Source of the DNA: Gracilaria domingensis
Lineage: Eukaryota; Rhodophyta; Florideophyceae; Gracilariales; Gracilariaceae
Assembly: GCA_022539475.1 (NCBI GenBank)
Contig: VCMS01000026.1
Location: 236,530-300,529, forward strand
DNA length: 64,000 nt
Reading direction: 5' to 3'
A program made the position numbers and the translations under genes. The notes under the pieces were generated by a model. The model worked only from the letters and a program-made list of their open reading frames with translations. It made no database searches and was not told the origin of the DNA. This document shows positions 37,241 to 49,224 of the stretch, piece by piece. Numbering within the stretch: position 1 is the first letter of the stretch; each line of letters starts with the position of its first letter.

Positions 37241-37657
37241 CTCTACAAGAACTTTTTTCAATTTTGTGACTGCAAATGGAGTGTATCTTTCGGGGTATTC
37301 AGCCTCCAACTGCACTCCGCCTGTACGCCATCCGCGTTCCAATGTGACACCCTTGGCAGGGAATTTAATCTTTTAATAGTTTATTTCATTATTCTGAGTG
37401 CGCGTGGAGTGCAAACTGAGATCGTGGGGGGCAAATTACGGACAATGTGGGCGCAGATGGAGTGCAACATGTATCGCGGGCACTCCAAGTGCGCTCAATG
37501 TGCTTAGCGGGCGTCCTCCAATTTGACACCGCGAAATTAGGCTGCAGTCGCACATTGATCGCACTCAATGCGCCGTCCGTTTGGCATCCATGTATCATCC
37601 ATTGGTGCCATCCAGCCTCAAATTCCACTCCCCTTTTTCCAAAAATTTCTCATAGGG
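37241..37657 (+). mobile_element. Miniature TIR element, family B, clean copy
   Basis: This is 417 bp, starting CTCTACAAGAACTTTTTTC and ending CAAAAATTTCTCATAGGG. TCA is directly repeated at 37238-37240 and 37658-37660. It lies inside the gag region of LTR-C. Family B shares only the termini with family A; the interior is different and rich in repeated gcactc/gtgc words. Confidence 0.85.
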
Positions 37658-40600
37658 TCAGTGGGAATGATCCGATCACGGTTCTCAAGTTTCTCAATGC
37701 GTTTAAAACCGCATGCAACAAGAACGGCATTCATGAAGAAGCCGCCGTCTGGCTCTTTCAGTTCTTTTCATCCGGCTCTGCTTTAGAGCTCGTCAAGAAC
37801 CATTTTTCTGGCGAGTCTGGAGCCGTAGATTCGGATGAGGACGATGAGCTTCTACGATCCTATCCGGAGGTCGTGAACCATCTCCTGGAGACGTATGCTA
37901 CCGATGAAGTTATCGCGGAAGCGTAAGACGATATCACCACTTATCGACAGAGTTCCGGAATTACGGAAAGTGAATTCGCTGACCGCTTGTGGAAGAAGAA
38001 TCTCCGCTGCGGTGACATATTCAGTGATTCGTGTTTGAAGGCTTTATTCGTGGAAGGTCTAGTACATGCGATCCCGGCCTCGGTCCGCAACTATTCCGCG
38101 ACGCACCCGAAAATCGGATTCAGGCAGTTGGTGCTGTTTGCCGAAGGCTTAGGAGATACTCACCGTGGTGGAAAGAAAGTTTACTCTACGGTCGAGAAGT
38201 CCCGTGACGCACGCGAGTCACGTACTCGAGCTCTCTTTACCGAAACGGATACTAGTACGGAGTCTGGGTTAGTCGAAGGCCAGGCTGGAGAGGCCCTTGC
38301 AGTATTGCCCGCGCCGAGCGTCTCCTTCCCATCGGTACCGACGACTAGTACCGCCTCACCTTTTCAGATGAATCATAGTACGGTACCATCAACCCCGTAC
38401 TCGGCATACCAGACACCACGACAATCCTTTGAACCGAACCGGAACCCAGCATGTCGTGTATGCTTGTCAACTACTCGCCCTTGTTGCGAGTGGATGCCGG
38501 CCGAGATCCGGAACAAGTTGCTCCAGCAACGTGAGCAGAACTACTCCCACCGGGTTGATGAAGGTTATTTCCGCCGTCGGATGCCATTTACTGGCGGCCA
38601 GGAAAGTCGCCGCAGTAATGTCGGTAGCCAGGGAAGTCGCGACGACAATAGCGCTCCGATCCCCGGAAGTGTTCAACCAGCCAATAGAGGTCCCCGTCGT
38701 TCGCCCTTTATACTGGAAGAAGACCCAACCCATCATCCTGACGAGGAGGAAAACGCTCAACAACACGCGTAGAGGCGACGCGCCCTGTCACTGATGACAG
38801 CCTCAATAGAGGTCCAACCGTTGAACCGAATGCCGTTGCGGAAGAAGGATTCCATCATGAAGTGTTGAACTGTGAAATAGACACTTCCAAACCGGTCTAC
38901 TTATTTCAAAGTCAGAACTACAAGGTCCTGACAGCCGTCTATCACAAGCCCCGCCTAACTCGGATTGTTACAAGTGTCGTGGACACCGGAGCATCTCCGA
39001 ACTTGGTACACACTCGTGCATTACCATCCGGGTGGGAATCGAGACTGCTACCAATAACAGCCCCCCATGTGTCGGATGCCTCCAACCGCTCGATGAATAT
39101 CCTCGGCATAATACACTTGGATATCCGACTCGGTAACTTGAAGGTTCGTATTCGGTTTCTTGTATCTTCCAATCTGGCTGTGGATTGTATCTTGGGCACG
39201 TCCTTTATAGACCGTTACGTGAAGGCGATCTACCCCGGGGAGCGGAAAATTTCGTTCTACAACTCACCACCCGTGGCTATTCTCGATGCCCGTAAAGGTT
39301 CTCGCGACGGGATGTCTATCTCTGCCCGCATTCCGAGACATACGGTATCGCAGGAGCTCCGCGTGGCCGCTGCCATCACACTCCCTCCTATGTCCGAAAC
39401 GGCAGTCTTGGTTCAAACCGGTACATGCGGAATGGCTTACTTGCAAAACAAGATTGATACCATTCGCCGGAACCTACAACTGCTGGCTAATGGTATACTG
39501 GAAGTCCTTCTGAACCGGCCGTTCTACGTATTGGTCGCCAACATGAGTGAACGACCCACACATTTATCGAAAAACACCGTAGTCGGCGAAGCTCAAACAG
39601 CCCCAGCCGCTCTCTTGTCCGTCACGGACTTGAACCCGCAGCAAGTCGACGAGGACGTCGACAAACCTAAGAAGGGGGGTACAGAACACGTGAGTGAGTC
39701 ACCGGAAACGGACTGGACATCGACAGTAAAAATCGGTGAAGAGTACGAGCCGCAACGGAATAAGATCATTTAGCTCCTTTTCGAGTACGCTGAGATGTGG
39801 GACGGACACTTAGGAACAATCTCGGCTGCAAAACATCGGATTGAATTGGATCCTGATGGACACCCAGTGCACCAAGCCCCCTACCGATCCGGTCAGAAAG
39901 CCCGAGAATGGGAGAAGGAGCCGGTTACAAAGATGTTGAAGGAAGGAGTAATTAAACCGTCGTCAGCGGAGTGGGCTAGTCCTGTGGTCATCGCCCTGAA
40001 AAAAGATGGCTCTTGGCGCTTCTGCATCCATTACAGAAAGCTAAGCGTCGTTACAGTTCGTGACTCTTACCCGGTACCACGCATGGATGAATGCATTGAT
40101 TCTCTGGGAGACGCAAGAGTGTTCTCTACTCTTGACGCCAACTCTGGGTATTGGCAAGTGGAAATAGACACGCCGGATAGAGACAAAACTACTTTCACCT
40201 CCCATGTGGGTCTCTACCGCTTTATTCGGATGCCATTTGGCTTGAAAAACGCCCCTGCGACGTTTCAAAGAGCTATAGATGTCATCCTGAATAAGGTTCG
40301 TTGGCAATTTGCTATAGTGTATCTCGACGACGTCGTAATCTACTCGAGCTCCGTAATGGATCACTACCGACACCTGGCTAAGGTACTTGATCTACTCCGA
40401 GAAGCCGAAATAACACTGAAGTTGAAGAAGTGCTTCTTTTCCCAGTCAGCAGTTGATTACCTGGGACATGTGATCCGACCCGGGAAGCTTCAGGTGGCGT
40501 CGAAGACTTGCGACGCTGTGACGAAAGCTAAACTGTCACGGACACAGACCGAGCTTCGGGCGTTCTTAGGCCTCTGCAATGTCTACAGACGCTTCGTACC

Positions 40601-43270
40601 GAACTTTGCAAGGATCCCCCACACTCTGAACCGGAAGCTTGAGAAGGACCGACCTGTCGACCTCGAACCGTTCTCGGAAGAGCATATGGACGCTTCCGAA
40701 GAGCTGAAGAAGAAGTTCACCACCCCTCGAATCTTGTCTCTACCGAAGCCCGGAAAGCCCTACATCTTGGAGACGGATGCTTGCGGCCGTCAGATCGGAT
40801 GTACTCTGCTTCAGCAGCAAGAAGATCAGAAAGATTACCGCCCCATCGGATATTGGAGCCGTTTGCTGACCGCCTCAGAAAGGAACTACAGTACCTCTGA
40901 ACGGGAATGTCTTGCCATAGTATGGACCATGCTGCTCCTGAGGGCATACCTGGAAGGGCAAAGGTTTATTGTTCGCACAGATCACAACGCTTTGCGTTGG
41001 CTCCTCAATATACCCGATGCTACGGAAAGGCTCGCAAGATGGCCCCTACGCCTTGCCGAGTTCGACTTCGAGGTGCAATACCGACCCGGTATTAAGCATC
41101 TCCCTGCCGATGCAGTTTCACGAATGCTAACTGACGGAGAAGACGAAACGACTTTAGAGGATGACATTCCGTGCCTACTTGTGAATGAGATAGACACCGA
41201 CACGGAATATGCCATCGCGGATGTACTTGTTAACGGAGAAATCATAAGAGGACGCCTTGATTAACTGGCCTACGATCACCGACGACGGGAAGCCGCTACA
41301 TGTATTCACAACCATCCCGGAACAACCTGACGTCACCCCGATAACGGTTGAGGAGTTCCTTGCCGCTCAGGCCAAAGATCCCTTCTGCAAGGCGAAAGCC
41401 GTATCCGTCGGAGACCCTAACTCCCAGTTTGATTACAACCATTCCGGGATACTTTGCGGAATCTCGCCGATTGACGGAGCCGTACAGAGTGGTACCGGAG
41501 TCCCTACGGGAAAGAGTTCTCGAACTGACTCATTTCCAACGTTTGGCTGGACACCCAGGCGCGATCAAGATGTACTACACCTTGCGTCGGGATTTTTACT
41601 GGCCTTTCATGTCACAGCTTGTGTTTGAGACCGTTTCTCGGTGTGAAACCTGCCGGGCAGTCCGCGGAACCCACTTCAAGAACCAGAAGTACTTGAAGTT
41701 GTTCCCGGCAACCGGCCCTTTCGAGTTCGTGGCTATGGACATATTAGGTCCTTTGCCGAAAACCGGACGCGGAAAGAAGTACATACTGATGTTAACGGAC
41801 CGCTTCACAAAACTCACTGGAGCCATACCGCTGTCGGACACAAAGGCGACTGTTATCGCTATCACCTTTCTCGAGAACTCGGTGTACCCTTGCGAAATTC
41901 CTACCTATCTTCTCACCGATGAAGGCCCACAGTTCGTTGCGAAGTATTCTGAATCCCTTGCCGCCGATCTCGGTATCACGCACGCCCTGACGACTGCGTA
42001 CCACCCCCAGACGAACGGACAAGCAGAAAGGTTTAGTAAGGTTCCAGCAACCCGCTTGCGGCATTATGTATCTGAACACCAGAGGGACTGGGACAAGCTG
42101 GTCCAACCGTTGGTGTACGGATACAACCTGCAAGTTCACCGTTCAACCGGATTCACACCCTTCGAACTCTCCCTCACGCGGCACCCTCCCGGGGCTGTGC
42201 TCGACTAATCCACGTCAGCCCTCCCGCAAACGGCATCTCTCCACCCGACAACGGCTGCGACCCGCCGCGTAACACGAGCCCGCATATCAGAACTAGTCAA
42301 GCTAGCCCACACCAAATTAGGCAAAGCGCAGGAGCGCTACAAAGCATCCTTCGATTCCCTGATACGGTACACTCCAACCTTTAAGGAAGGGGATATGGTT
42401 TACTTGGACGCTCCGCCTCGGAAGAAAAACTCTACTGAGTACGAGGATGTCGTCAAGAAACTGCTACCGGCTTCGGAAGGATCATACAAAGTCGTCCGGG
42501 TTACTGAAACTACGGTCATACTCGACATCGATGGGTTACACGATATCGTTAGTAGTCGCAGAGTGACGGCGGCGCCCTCTCCAGTTTCCCAGGAGAGCGA
42601 AGCCACCGCCAATGATACAGACTCTAACCACGGATCGGATGCCTTTCCTATTTCCGAGGACCAGGATAATGCCGCCGACACAACCACTCAAGATAGAACA
42701 GCATCACCATCGGAAGTCTGTTCAGAATTACCGCAATCGGAACAACCAACCTTGCGTTTACCCGTTACCACCGAACAACCGGTAATGCTGGGTCAAACGC
42801 GGCCCAACCTGCCCCCGAATCGGAAAAGGAATGGGTCGTTGAAAAGGTTATCGATCACGGTGAAACCGAGGACGGTGAGGAACTCGTACGCGTGAAGTGG
42901 TTTGGTTTCAAGAAGCCCACATGGGAACCGAGACGGAACATTCCACACAACTTTGTAGAGAGGTATTTCCGGCCGATCGCTCGCGAGGGCGCATCGCCAA
43001 CTAAGAAGGGGGGCAACAGACGCCGAACATCTCGGAACCCACAAACTCCGGAACGGTAGTGCATCTCCACCGAACAGGATACCAACCGTGCTCTTTGTCT
43101 GATTCAATTGATGCCCAGCGAGCTACCTTCGCGTCAGCTCTCGGTGACATTACGCGCAGCATCAGACACAACTGGTTTACAACAAATTGACCCGAATTCG
43201 GAAGGACATTGAAGTAGAAGCCACCTGGAAGGCTTCCCAAAGCTTTCCGCAATGCGCGGCACGCACGGAA

Positions 43271-43352
43271 GCGCCCAGCAAGGACGCAGCACACGCGGTG
43301 GCGCCCAGCAAGGACGCGGTTCACGCGGCGGCGCCCAGCAAGGATGCGCCAC
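43271..43352. repeat. 30-bp tandem repeat, nearly three units
   Basis: The unit gcgcccagcaaggacgc plus 13 bases starts at 43271, 43301 and 43331, an exact 30-bp period. It lies in LTR-C between the chromodomain and the antisense region. A 30-bp period keeps a reading frame open on both strands. Confidence 0.85.
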
Positions 43353-43639
43353 GCCACGGAGAGCGGCAACACCATGCATGCATGCTCTCTTGGCCCGTAT
43401 ACGGCAGGTTGCGCCTTGAAGCGCCAAAGGCTACTTGCAAGGATAATCAAAATATTTGCGGCGGAAATTACCCCTCCGCAAAAGTTCAAAAACGGCGATT
43501 ACTTGTTCGCACGATATCTCGGAAACGAAGCCGTTTGAGAGGCTGAAAACACGCGATTTGCGCTTCTGGCACGCTCAAAATACTTAGGATTTTTTGAGTG
43601 CCAGCGCGCCAGCCCTACGCGCATTACTGATTACCGAAT

Positions 43640-45370
43640 CGGTTACCAGCGTGCGATTGTGCATGGCGGTACAGGAGCTCTAAAAAAATCAAAGAATTTA
43701 TTTGAGCAGCATTGCTGGATACAGAGTGGATTACCGCTATCGACTGACACGATCTAGTGCCTCGTGTTCGGCATTGTTGTTTCCATCTCCGATGTTTTGT
43801 TTTCTGGCTGCATCGAGTCACTTCGCGAATCTCTTCGTCGCGCATTACCGTCTCGCCAACCTCCTTCACGGCATCCATAATGGTTACGAAATCTCCTGCA
43901 ACCGTCTCCCGGAAACGGTCAAGACGTTTGGCGGTTTCAACTCATTTTCTGGCACGCTGCAGGGCTTGCACTAAGCTGTCCAAAATCGTTTCTCCGAGCT
44001 GCTCGCAGCATTCGTTAAGGCTCTGATACGCCTTATACACTCGCCCAGAGAGATGAGTGCCGTCGTCGGACAAGTCCTACGCCGCATCCGTCACGGATGA
44101 GTAGTGAAGATGTTGGAAAACACTTCCCGGCTCCGGCTGGATGTTCATCCAGCAAACCTGGCGCACCTCTGTGTACTGGGACCTGACCGGCGTGGGAACT
44201 TCCTCCATGGAAACTGCCTCGATCTCTTCTCCTCCCACACTCCCGTTATCGGTGTTTTGGAGATGGCCGCCGGCGATGCACTCCAGAACGAAGCCGCGCG
44301 CCTGCGGAGAGTAGTGCTCGGCGTACTGACGTGGGGCATCCATGCACTCTGACTCCGGAAGGATTGGAGGATTGTTCTTGTACTCGCGTCCGTCGTCTCG
44401 CTTTGCAGGGTGTCGGGAAATATCCGGGAAGCGGTCGTTTTCGAAATCATAACAGAGATACTCCGGGTTCGGCGTCTTATCCCAATCGATGCGGACAACG
44501 TAATCCAGCAGGGCGTCACCCTCCGCTGCGCCAAAGTCGGTACCACGGACAATGTTTTGGACACCGATCAGGCGGATGAAGCGAACTAGCTTGCAAGGAA
44601 TCTTCATCAGCCGTCCGGTCGGAGCATCCAAGTCGGCCTCCCGTGCAAGGCGCCAGTCGCTAAACTTTAGTTGGTTATAGTAAGCCGCAATCGGAGGAGT
44701 TGGCACGCAAAGGTACCGTGACACTTTGAAACACCCTTCCTCAGCCGCGACAGGAAGATAAATACCCCGCCGCTTCGGTCGAAGGAGGTCATGAAATTCC
44801 TGGTTGTGCCAACTAAAGAATACACCGTGGCTGGTTCTGATGCGGGCCTCGTCGCTGATGTCATCACCCCATAGCTCAGGCTCCGCTATGAGATAAAAGC
44901 CGTCAAACGGAACGACCGATGCGATGAGCGCGAGAAGGTTATGACCCGGTGGTGGGAACGGGCATGTGCTGTCGTTCGTATCATACTCCTCCCGAAGACG
45001 GATAAGCATGGCAGCCAAGTGCCTCTGGTAGTCTCGTTCTTGAGGACACCGAACCCACGGCATATCGGCAGGCACTCCGGATTCGGAAAGAACCGCAAAG
45101 AAACGAGGTCCCTCGTCGAGCCGAATTCACATCGGGCTTTTCAAGAGCCGTCACGTAGACGCTTGTTACTGACGAGATATCCGACTTCTGGACGGACTGG
45201 GAGAGCAGCGAAGCGCGTCGCGTCAAACCACTCAGCAGAAGTGTCAACATATTGATCCACAGAGTACGGCACAATCACCCGGCGCTCCGAGATTGGAAGG
45301 CGACCCGGGTGGCGGCGATGGTCGAATTCCGTATCCGGACTGACCCAATGCTCTCCTACCTGTGTCATTG
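43640..45370 (-). pseudogene. Antisense cargo gene of LTR-C, unknown family
   Basis: A gene-like region runs on the minus strand between the chromodomain and the 3' LTR. The first part (45370 down to about 45140) starts MTQVGEHWVSPDTEFDHRRH. The main part (45100-44080, over 330 codons) includes CPQERDYQRHLAAMLIRL, LLALIASVVPFDGFYLIAE, GVFFSWHNQEFHDLLRP and KLVRFIRLIGVQNIV. The last part (about 44075-43640) looks like a coiled coil (LGETILDSLVQALQRARK, then IMDAVKEVGETVM). Normal amino-acid composition over such a length on the antisense strand argues for real selection in the past. I see no peptidase, nuclease or envelope signature and no membrane segment. It is broken, with about three breaks. 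It is not visibly similar to the antisense gene of LTR-A. Confidence 0.6.
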
Positions 45371-45570
45371 TCGTAATGAACCGAATCGGGCGTCGAAGGC
45401 GAAAGGAAAAGGTTCAAAGGCGAGGAGAGCCGAGCACGGTATGGCGTGGAGTGAATGGAACAGAGAGCAAGGGCGGGTGCGCAGTATGCGAGGCGGGCCC
45501 CGAAAGCGGACTTGAGCGTTTCAGGCGCGAGGTTGTCCGAGGACGGACAACAAGCTAAGAACGGGGGTCT

Positions 45571-45803
45571 GTAAGATACTGAGCCATATCGGTTGAACTG
45601 GTGGCACTGTAAGCAAACCGGCTGGTCGGATGCTGTTTTTGTAGTAGACATAGTAGAAGTAGTAGTCCACGTGTATGCCGGTGGCAACTAGTGCCCCGTA
45701 GTCGGTAAGCCGTACACGTGTGTGGGGGCGCCAGACTAGATATTTATTTTCGCCAGGTCGGCGCTAGCCCCCAAGATAGTAAACCAAGGTGCTTCCTACT
45801 AGG
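45571..45803 (+). repeat. 3' LTR of LTR-C
   Basis: Begins TGTAAGATACTGAGCC after a purine run, about 96-97% identical to the left LTR by eye. Confidence 0.85.
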
Positions 45804-46175
45804 TTCTTCGTCTTGTTTCCCGTGGCACGGATTCTAAATCGTAGTAGGAACTCAGCTTGTCTAAGACCGGTACAGGCTGTTCAACAGCGATATCACTACC
45901 GTTGCCCCGGCTCTCTGCTTAGGCGTGTGGTACCATCTTGGACTGCACGTGTCTCCGTACTTGGTTTCACCACAGAGTGCTGTGAGCTACTCCGCACCTT
46001 CAACGACCGTCTCTTCCGACTCGGCAGCTCACACGGCCTTACACCCTGTGTGTCGCTTATCCACACAACCGTTCCCGGACATTCATTGAGTAGACGCTTG
46101 AAACACTACCAAAATCAATTGTGGCCCAAACCTGGTTCACTGTATTACAAACGCCACGTGACCCGAGATCAATAA
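45804..46175 (+). CDS. Hypothetical basic protein, possible mitochondrial targeting
   Basis: Open from just inside the 3' end of LTR-C to a stop at 46173-46175, about 124 codons. The first 70 residues hold almost no acidic residue and many Arg/Ser/aromatic ones (RFFVLFPVARILNRSRNSA), as in a mitochondrial transit peptide. The C-terminus (LKHYQNQLWPKPGSLYYKRH) is Lys/Tyr/Pro-rich, as in some mitochondrial ribosomal proteins, but I cannot name one. No ATG lies in the frame, so either the start was cut off by the LTR-C insertion or this is a chance frame. The element boundary right at its 5' end fits a host exon that was hit. Confidence 0.3.
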   Translation, partial: FFVLFPVARILNRSRNSACLRPVQAVQQRYHYRCPGSLLRRVVPSWTARVSVLGFTTECCELLRTFNDRLFRLGSSHGLTPCVSLIHTTVPGHSLSRRLKHYQNQLWPKPGSLYYKRHVTRDQ

Positions 46176-46248
46176 GAGGCCATAATTCCAAATAAATGAC
46201 CCAATCAAAAGACCTTATTTGAATGTGCATGGGAGGACTCATGAGTTT

Positions 46249-47990
46249 TCAACGTCGCGAAATGTTGTTTAACGTGCGCATCGCTAGCGCTCGACGCTTT
46301 CGGTTCTCTCGACGAGCCCCTCGAGACGCAATCAAGCGCTGCTGTAGAACAGCACGACGCGGAGCGAGCTCTTGAAGTCGCCGCAAGTCCGCGGCTGTTT
46401 CATAATATGGCTCCTTCGCGTTTTTTTCTTTCCTGGACTTGGAGGAGTTCCGCTCTTGGCGACCCTTCAAAGCCTCTACAACTCCAGCGTTGGTGAAGTT
46501 TATGCCTGATTCAGAATTGATACGAATAACTCCGTTCTCTTCAACACTGGCATCGTTGAGCAGCGACCGTGCTTGCTTGTCGTAAGACATTTTCACGCTC
46601 TGTAATGTTGCAGCGCTGCCTTCTTCGTCTGAAAACAACCATTCTAACGGCAAAACCGACGCCTCTCCCTCCGAATGTACGAACGCTCCCGACTTTTCGA
46701 ACCCAGCGCGAATATTTGACATGGTTATTGACTTTCCATAGGCATCCGTAATTTAATTTCCGACGTCAAATGCGTCTTATACTGAATTCATTTGCGCTGC
46801 CCTGGGAATCGCGGCTTGTAGGTGCGACGTGAAGGAAGAGAAAATTTCTACGTCTAAAGGTTGCAAGTGGTGCGAAGTGTGTGAAGGGAGCCTAATTACG
46901 ATCACGTTGCAATCACGAAGGAGAAAAATGAAGAGGAGCTGGATGTGTGCGCTGTAACCGTTCAGTAGCACAATACCCTTCTCATCTGACTTGCGAAAGA
47001 CAGACACTTCTTGCACAAACTTCTTCGCCTAATTGACGAATATATCAGTATCAACCCCTGCCAGATCGCGTTGATACAAGTGATAGTGAAGCGAAACGGA
47101 GTAGACACTCTGGTACTCTCCATTCACTTTGCGGTATTTTGCGAGCTTTCCAGGAAAGAAGATCACCGGTGTCAGTGTAACTCCTGCTACAGACACGACG
47201 GGCATTATCGTTACATGATCTATGTTTCCCTTAGTTCTAGCCAATGTCTGAACTAACCTCGTAAATGTTGTTGCAAGCGCCTTGCGTACATTTCTATTAA
47301 CAATCTTTTTGAAGCTTATCTCTGTTTGGTCTACATTCCTGATTCTGTGTGGGTCTCGAATTTGGTACCGTTCAATGGCCGCATTAATTCTCCAAATGCG
47401 TTCAGAAACATATTTCTTGGACACCGCCTTCACTCGGCGGTCATCAACCACTCGCACGCTCTTGAACTGAAGTTCAGGACGTCATCTCAGAAAACTTTAT
47501 ATCTATCTATACCTCGGTCTGCCATCACGCAAGTAGCGCTTGATCTCTTTTTGTCGACGCACGGAGCGTTTTGATACATAGTGCTTGAAAAAGTCAAAGA
47601 AAGTCACTTTGGTAAGCAGTGTCTTTATTTGTGCGTAGTCCTTTATCGATTCTGTAATTAACTGTTTTTCTTGTTCTAACAGAACCAATAGTCGACGACT
47701 ATTCCTTTAATGACAATTTGATGTCTTTCGGGTTGGTTGGCTCGTGCTGGGGACACGAATCTTCCGAGATGTAGTAATGTCGGGTAAGCGCAGTGAGGTG
47801 AGTACTGTAATGTTCGGCGGCTTCTGTAAAAGAGGAATCGTGTCTAAACACATACAATTTGGTTTTTTGAAGCATTGGAAACGTATACGGTTGCCTATCT
47901 CCGTATGCGCAAACGAATGCGGCTGCTGAGCACACAGCCATGTAATGACTGTCATCAATGGTCTGGTTGGCAATGAAAGCAGCCATCTTT
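46249..47990 (-). mobile_element. Pogo/Tigger-like (DDE_1, CENP-B-type) transposase fossil
   Basis: Read on the minus strand. About 47500-47990 is the DNA-binding N-terminal half, decayed. About 47035-47457 carries DDRRVKAVSKKYVSERIWRI, then RIRNVDQTEISFKK, where the first catalytic Asp is in NVDQT, and VTIMPVVSVAGVTLTPVIFF. About 46780-47016 carries LLNGYSAHIQ, which lacks the Asp usual in LLDGYSAH, and LPSHTSHHLQPLDVEIFSSF, with the final D of the triad in QPLD. About 46249-46722 is the C-terminal part (SNIRAGFEKSGAF, then a basic tail RRENRKRRALAMRTLNN). The missing LLDG Asp and a frame change between core pieces show it is dead. No inverted ends found. Confidence 0.85.
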
Positions 47991-48554
47991 TCAGAGGAGA
48001 GGTAGATCTTCTTTGAGTTAAGATTGACGGGCGTTTTTGTTCGTATTTTTACGGACTGTTCTGGTTGTTTGGAGATGAAAAATGGTTATTCGCGTTTTTT
48101 TATACGGTTTCTTATGGAGAACAATAAAGAAGATGTGTCAAATGTGTGGAGTTTTCTATTTCTAGCCTAAGCTTATATTAGCAGCGTTCGATTTTTACGG
48201 CTTTCGTTAACCTCTTTTTCGGTCTGTTTGACAGCGCATGGTGTCTTCTACAAGACGACGAAAGTAGAAGCACGAAATGGATCTCGTCTAAAGAGAAACA
48301 GGACGATAAAGTTGGTTTGGTCAGTCTTGGGCGGAGGCCATCTTGGTATCTCGCGGAAAATGTGCCTAAAATATAAGACCCACATTTGGGCACCAATTCC
48401 GCATTAGAGCATGCTGCGTTAACCGCTCGGAGTTATTTTTGGAGTTTTTAGCTAGGTTTGAAATGTCCTTTAATTTTTAAACGGATGGGCATGTCCAATT
48501 TGAAAACAATCTGTCTCGTGAGAAAGAAAGCCCTTGAGCAGAGCTTTCGAGTGG
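47991..48554. other. Unassigned flank left of LTR-D
   Basis: AT-rich, with one 72-codon minus-strand frame of no known family. It is the target region of LTR-D; its right edge is the first copy of the GTATG duplication. Confidence 0.4.
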
Positions 48555-48572
48555 TATGTGTGGAGGCGGTTC

Positions 48573-48599
48573 CAAGGGAGTGTCCCGCACTCCCTTGGA
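48573..48599. repeat. Perfect hairpin at the LTR-D LTR start
   Basis: The 11-base arm ccaagggagtg and its complement are separated by a 5-base loop. It recurs in the 3' LTR near 57048. Purpose unknown. Confidence 0.85.
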
Positions 48600-48618
48600 C
48601 ACGGCCAAAAGATTTTCT

Positions 48619-48644
48619 TATCTCCGGAGATTGCTCCGGAGATA
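48619..48644. repeat. Second perfect hairpin in LTR-D LTR
   Basis: The 11-base arm tatctccggag and its complement are separated by a 4-base loop. It recurs in the 3' LTR. Confidence 0.85.
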
Positions 48645-48700
48645 AAATCACCCTCCACCCCTGAACTGCGGCCGTCGCCGCCCTCGTCTGCGCTCACTGC

Positions 48701-48978
48701 TACGCGCCGCGCGCTGCGGCGCGCCGCCGAAGATGATGAGGTCGCGCGCTTCGGCGCGGCGGCAAAGAGAAGAAAGCTGCGCGCCGCGTGCTGTGGCGCG
48801 CCAATGAGAATAATGAAGTTGCGCGCCGCACGATGCGGCGCGCATAAGGACGAGGACAATGAAGTCGCGCGCCGCGCGTTGCGGCGCGTCTGAGGACGAT
48901 GAAGTCGCGCGCCGCGCGCTTCGGCGCGCCTGAGGCAGGGGGCGATGAGGTTGCGCGCCGTGCGCTGCCGCGTGCCTG
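48701..48978. repeat. GC-rich palindromic array in LTR-D LTR
   Basis: Roughly seven units of the type gcgcgccgcgcg-yt-cggcgcg are spaced by short a/g-rich linkers (gatgaagtc, gaggacgatgaag). Each unit is self-complementary. The same array lies at about 57178-57453 in the other LTR. Confidence 0.85.
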
Positions 48979-49224
48979 AAACGGAAGATGGTACCACTGG
49001 CTCTGTACTGGTGTTGCGCCTCTCGCGCTGCTGTTTTTCTGCATTGCTACGAAACTGGTTCAGGACCTAACGACATATCATCACTCACCAATCACCGACC
49101 TACATAGCGAAGAGCCGTGCGCTGACATCATTACATGTTATGGATGGTGAGCAGCACTAGGGTATTTAGGACTACACGGTGAGCAAGTTACAACTTAGCG
49201 TATACGAACCACAAGAATTGTAGA

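Larger units (their letters stand above)
36148..45803 (+). mobile_element. LTR-C: Ty3/gypsy chromodomain element with antisense cargo gene
   Basis: LTRs of about 233 bp lie at 36148-36380 and 45571-45803; the right one is preceded by a purine run (aagaacggggg). Parts on the plus strand: gag about 36380-38770, with an N-terminal repeat region, an acidic/Ser tract and a basic tract; protease about 38960-39250 (VDTGASPNLVHT); reverse transcriptase about 39930-40560 (YLDDVVIYSSS, FLGLCNVYRRF); RNase H about 40740-41120 (ETDACGRQIGC); integrase about 41380-42210 (LTDEGPQF, TNGQAERFSK); chromodomain about 42830-43000 (VRVKWFGFKKPTWEP). A long gene-like region then runs on the minus strand (about 43640-45370). 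LTRs differ at about 8 of 233 sites by eye, so it is of moderate age. It is broken, with roughly five breaks including a miniature element in gag. Confidence 0.9.

Noticed and set aside
43271-43352. CRISPR array
   Set aside because: The 30-bp period is a continuous tandem repeat without distinct repeat and spacer parts, and the setting is a eukaryotic LTR element.
48470-49044. Arg/Ala-rich open frames on both strands over the LTR-D LTRs (repeated at 56988-57520)
   Set aside because: They are forced open by the GC-rich palindromic array and lie wholly in non-coding LTR sequence; identical in both LTRs.
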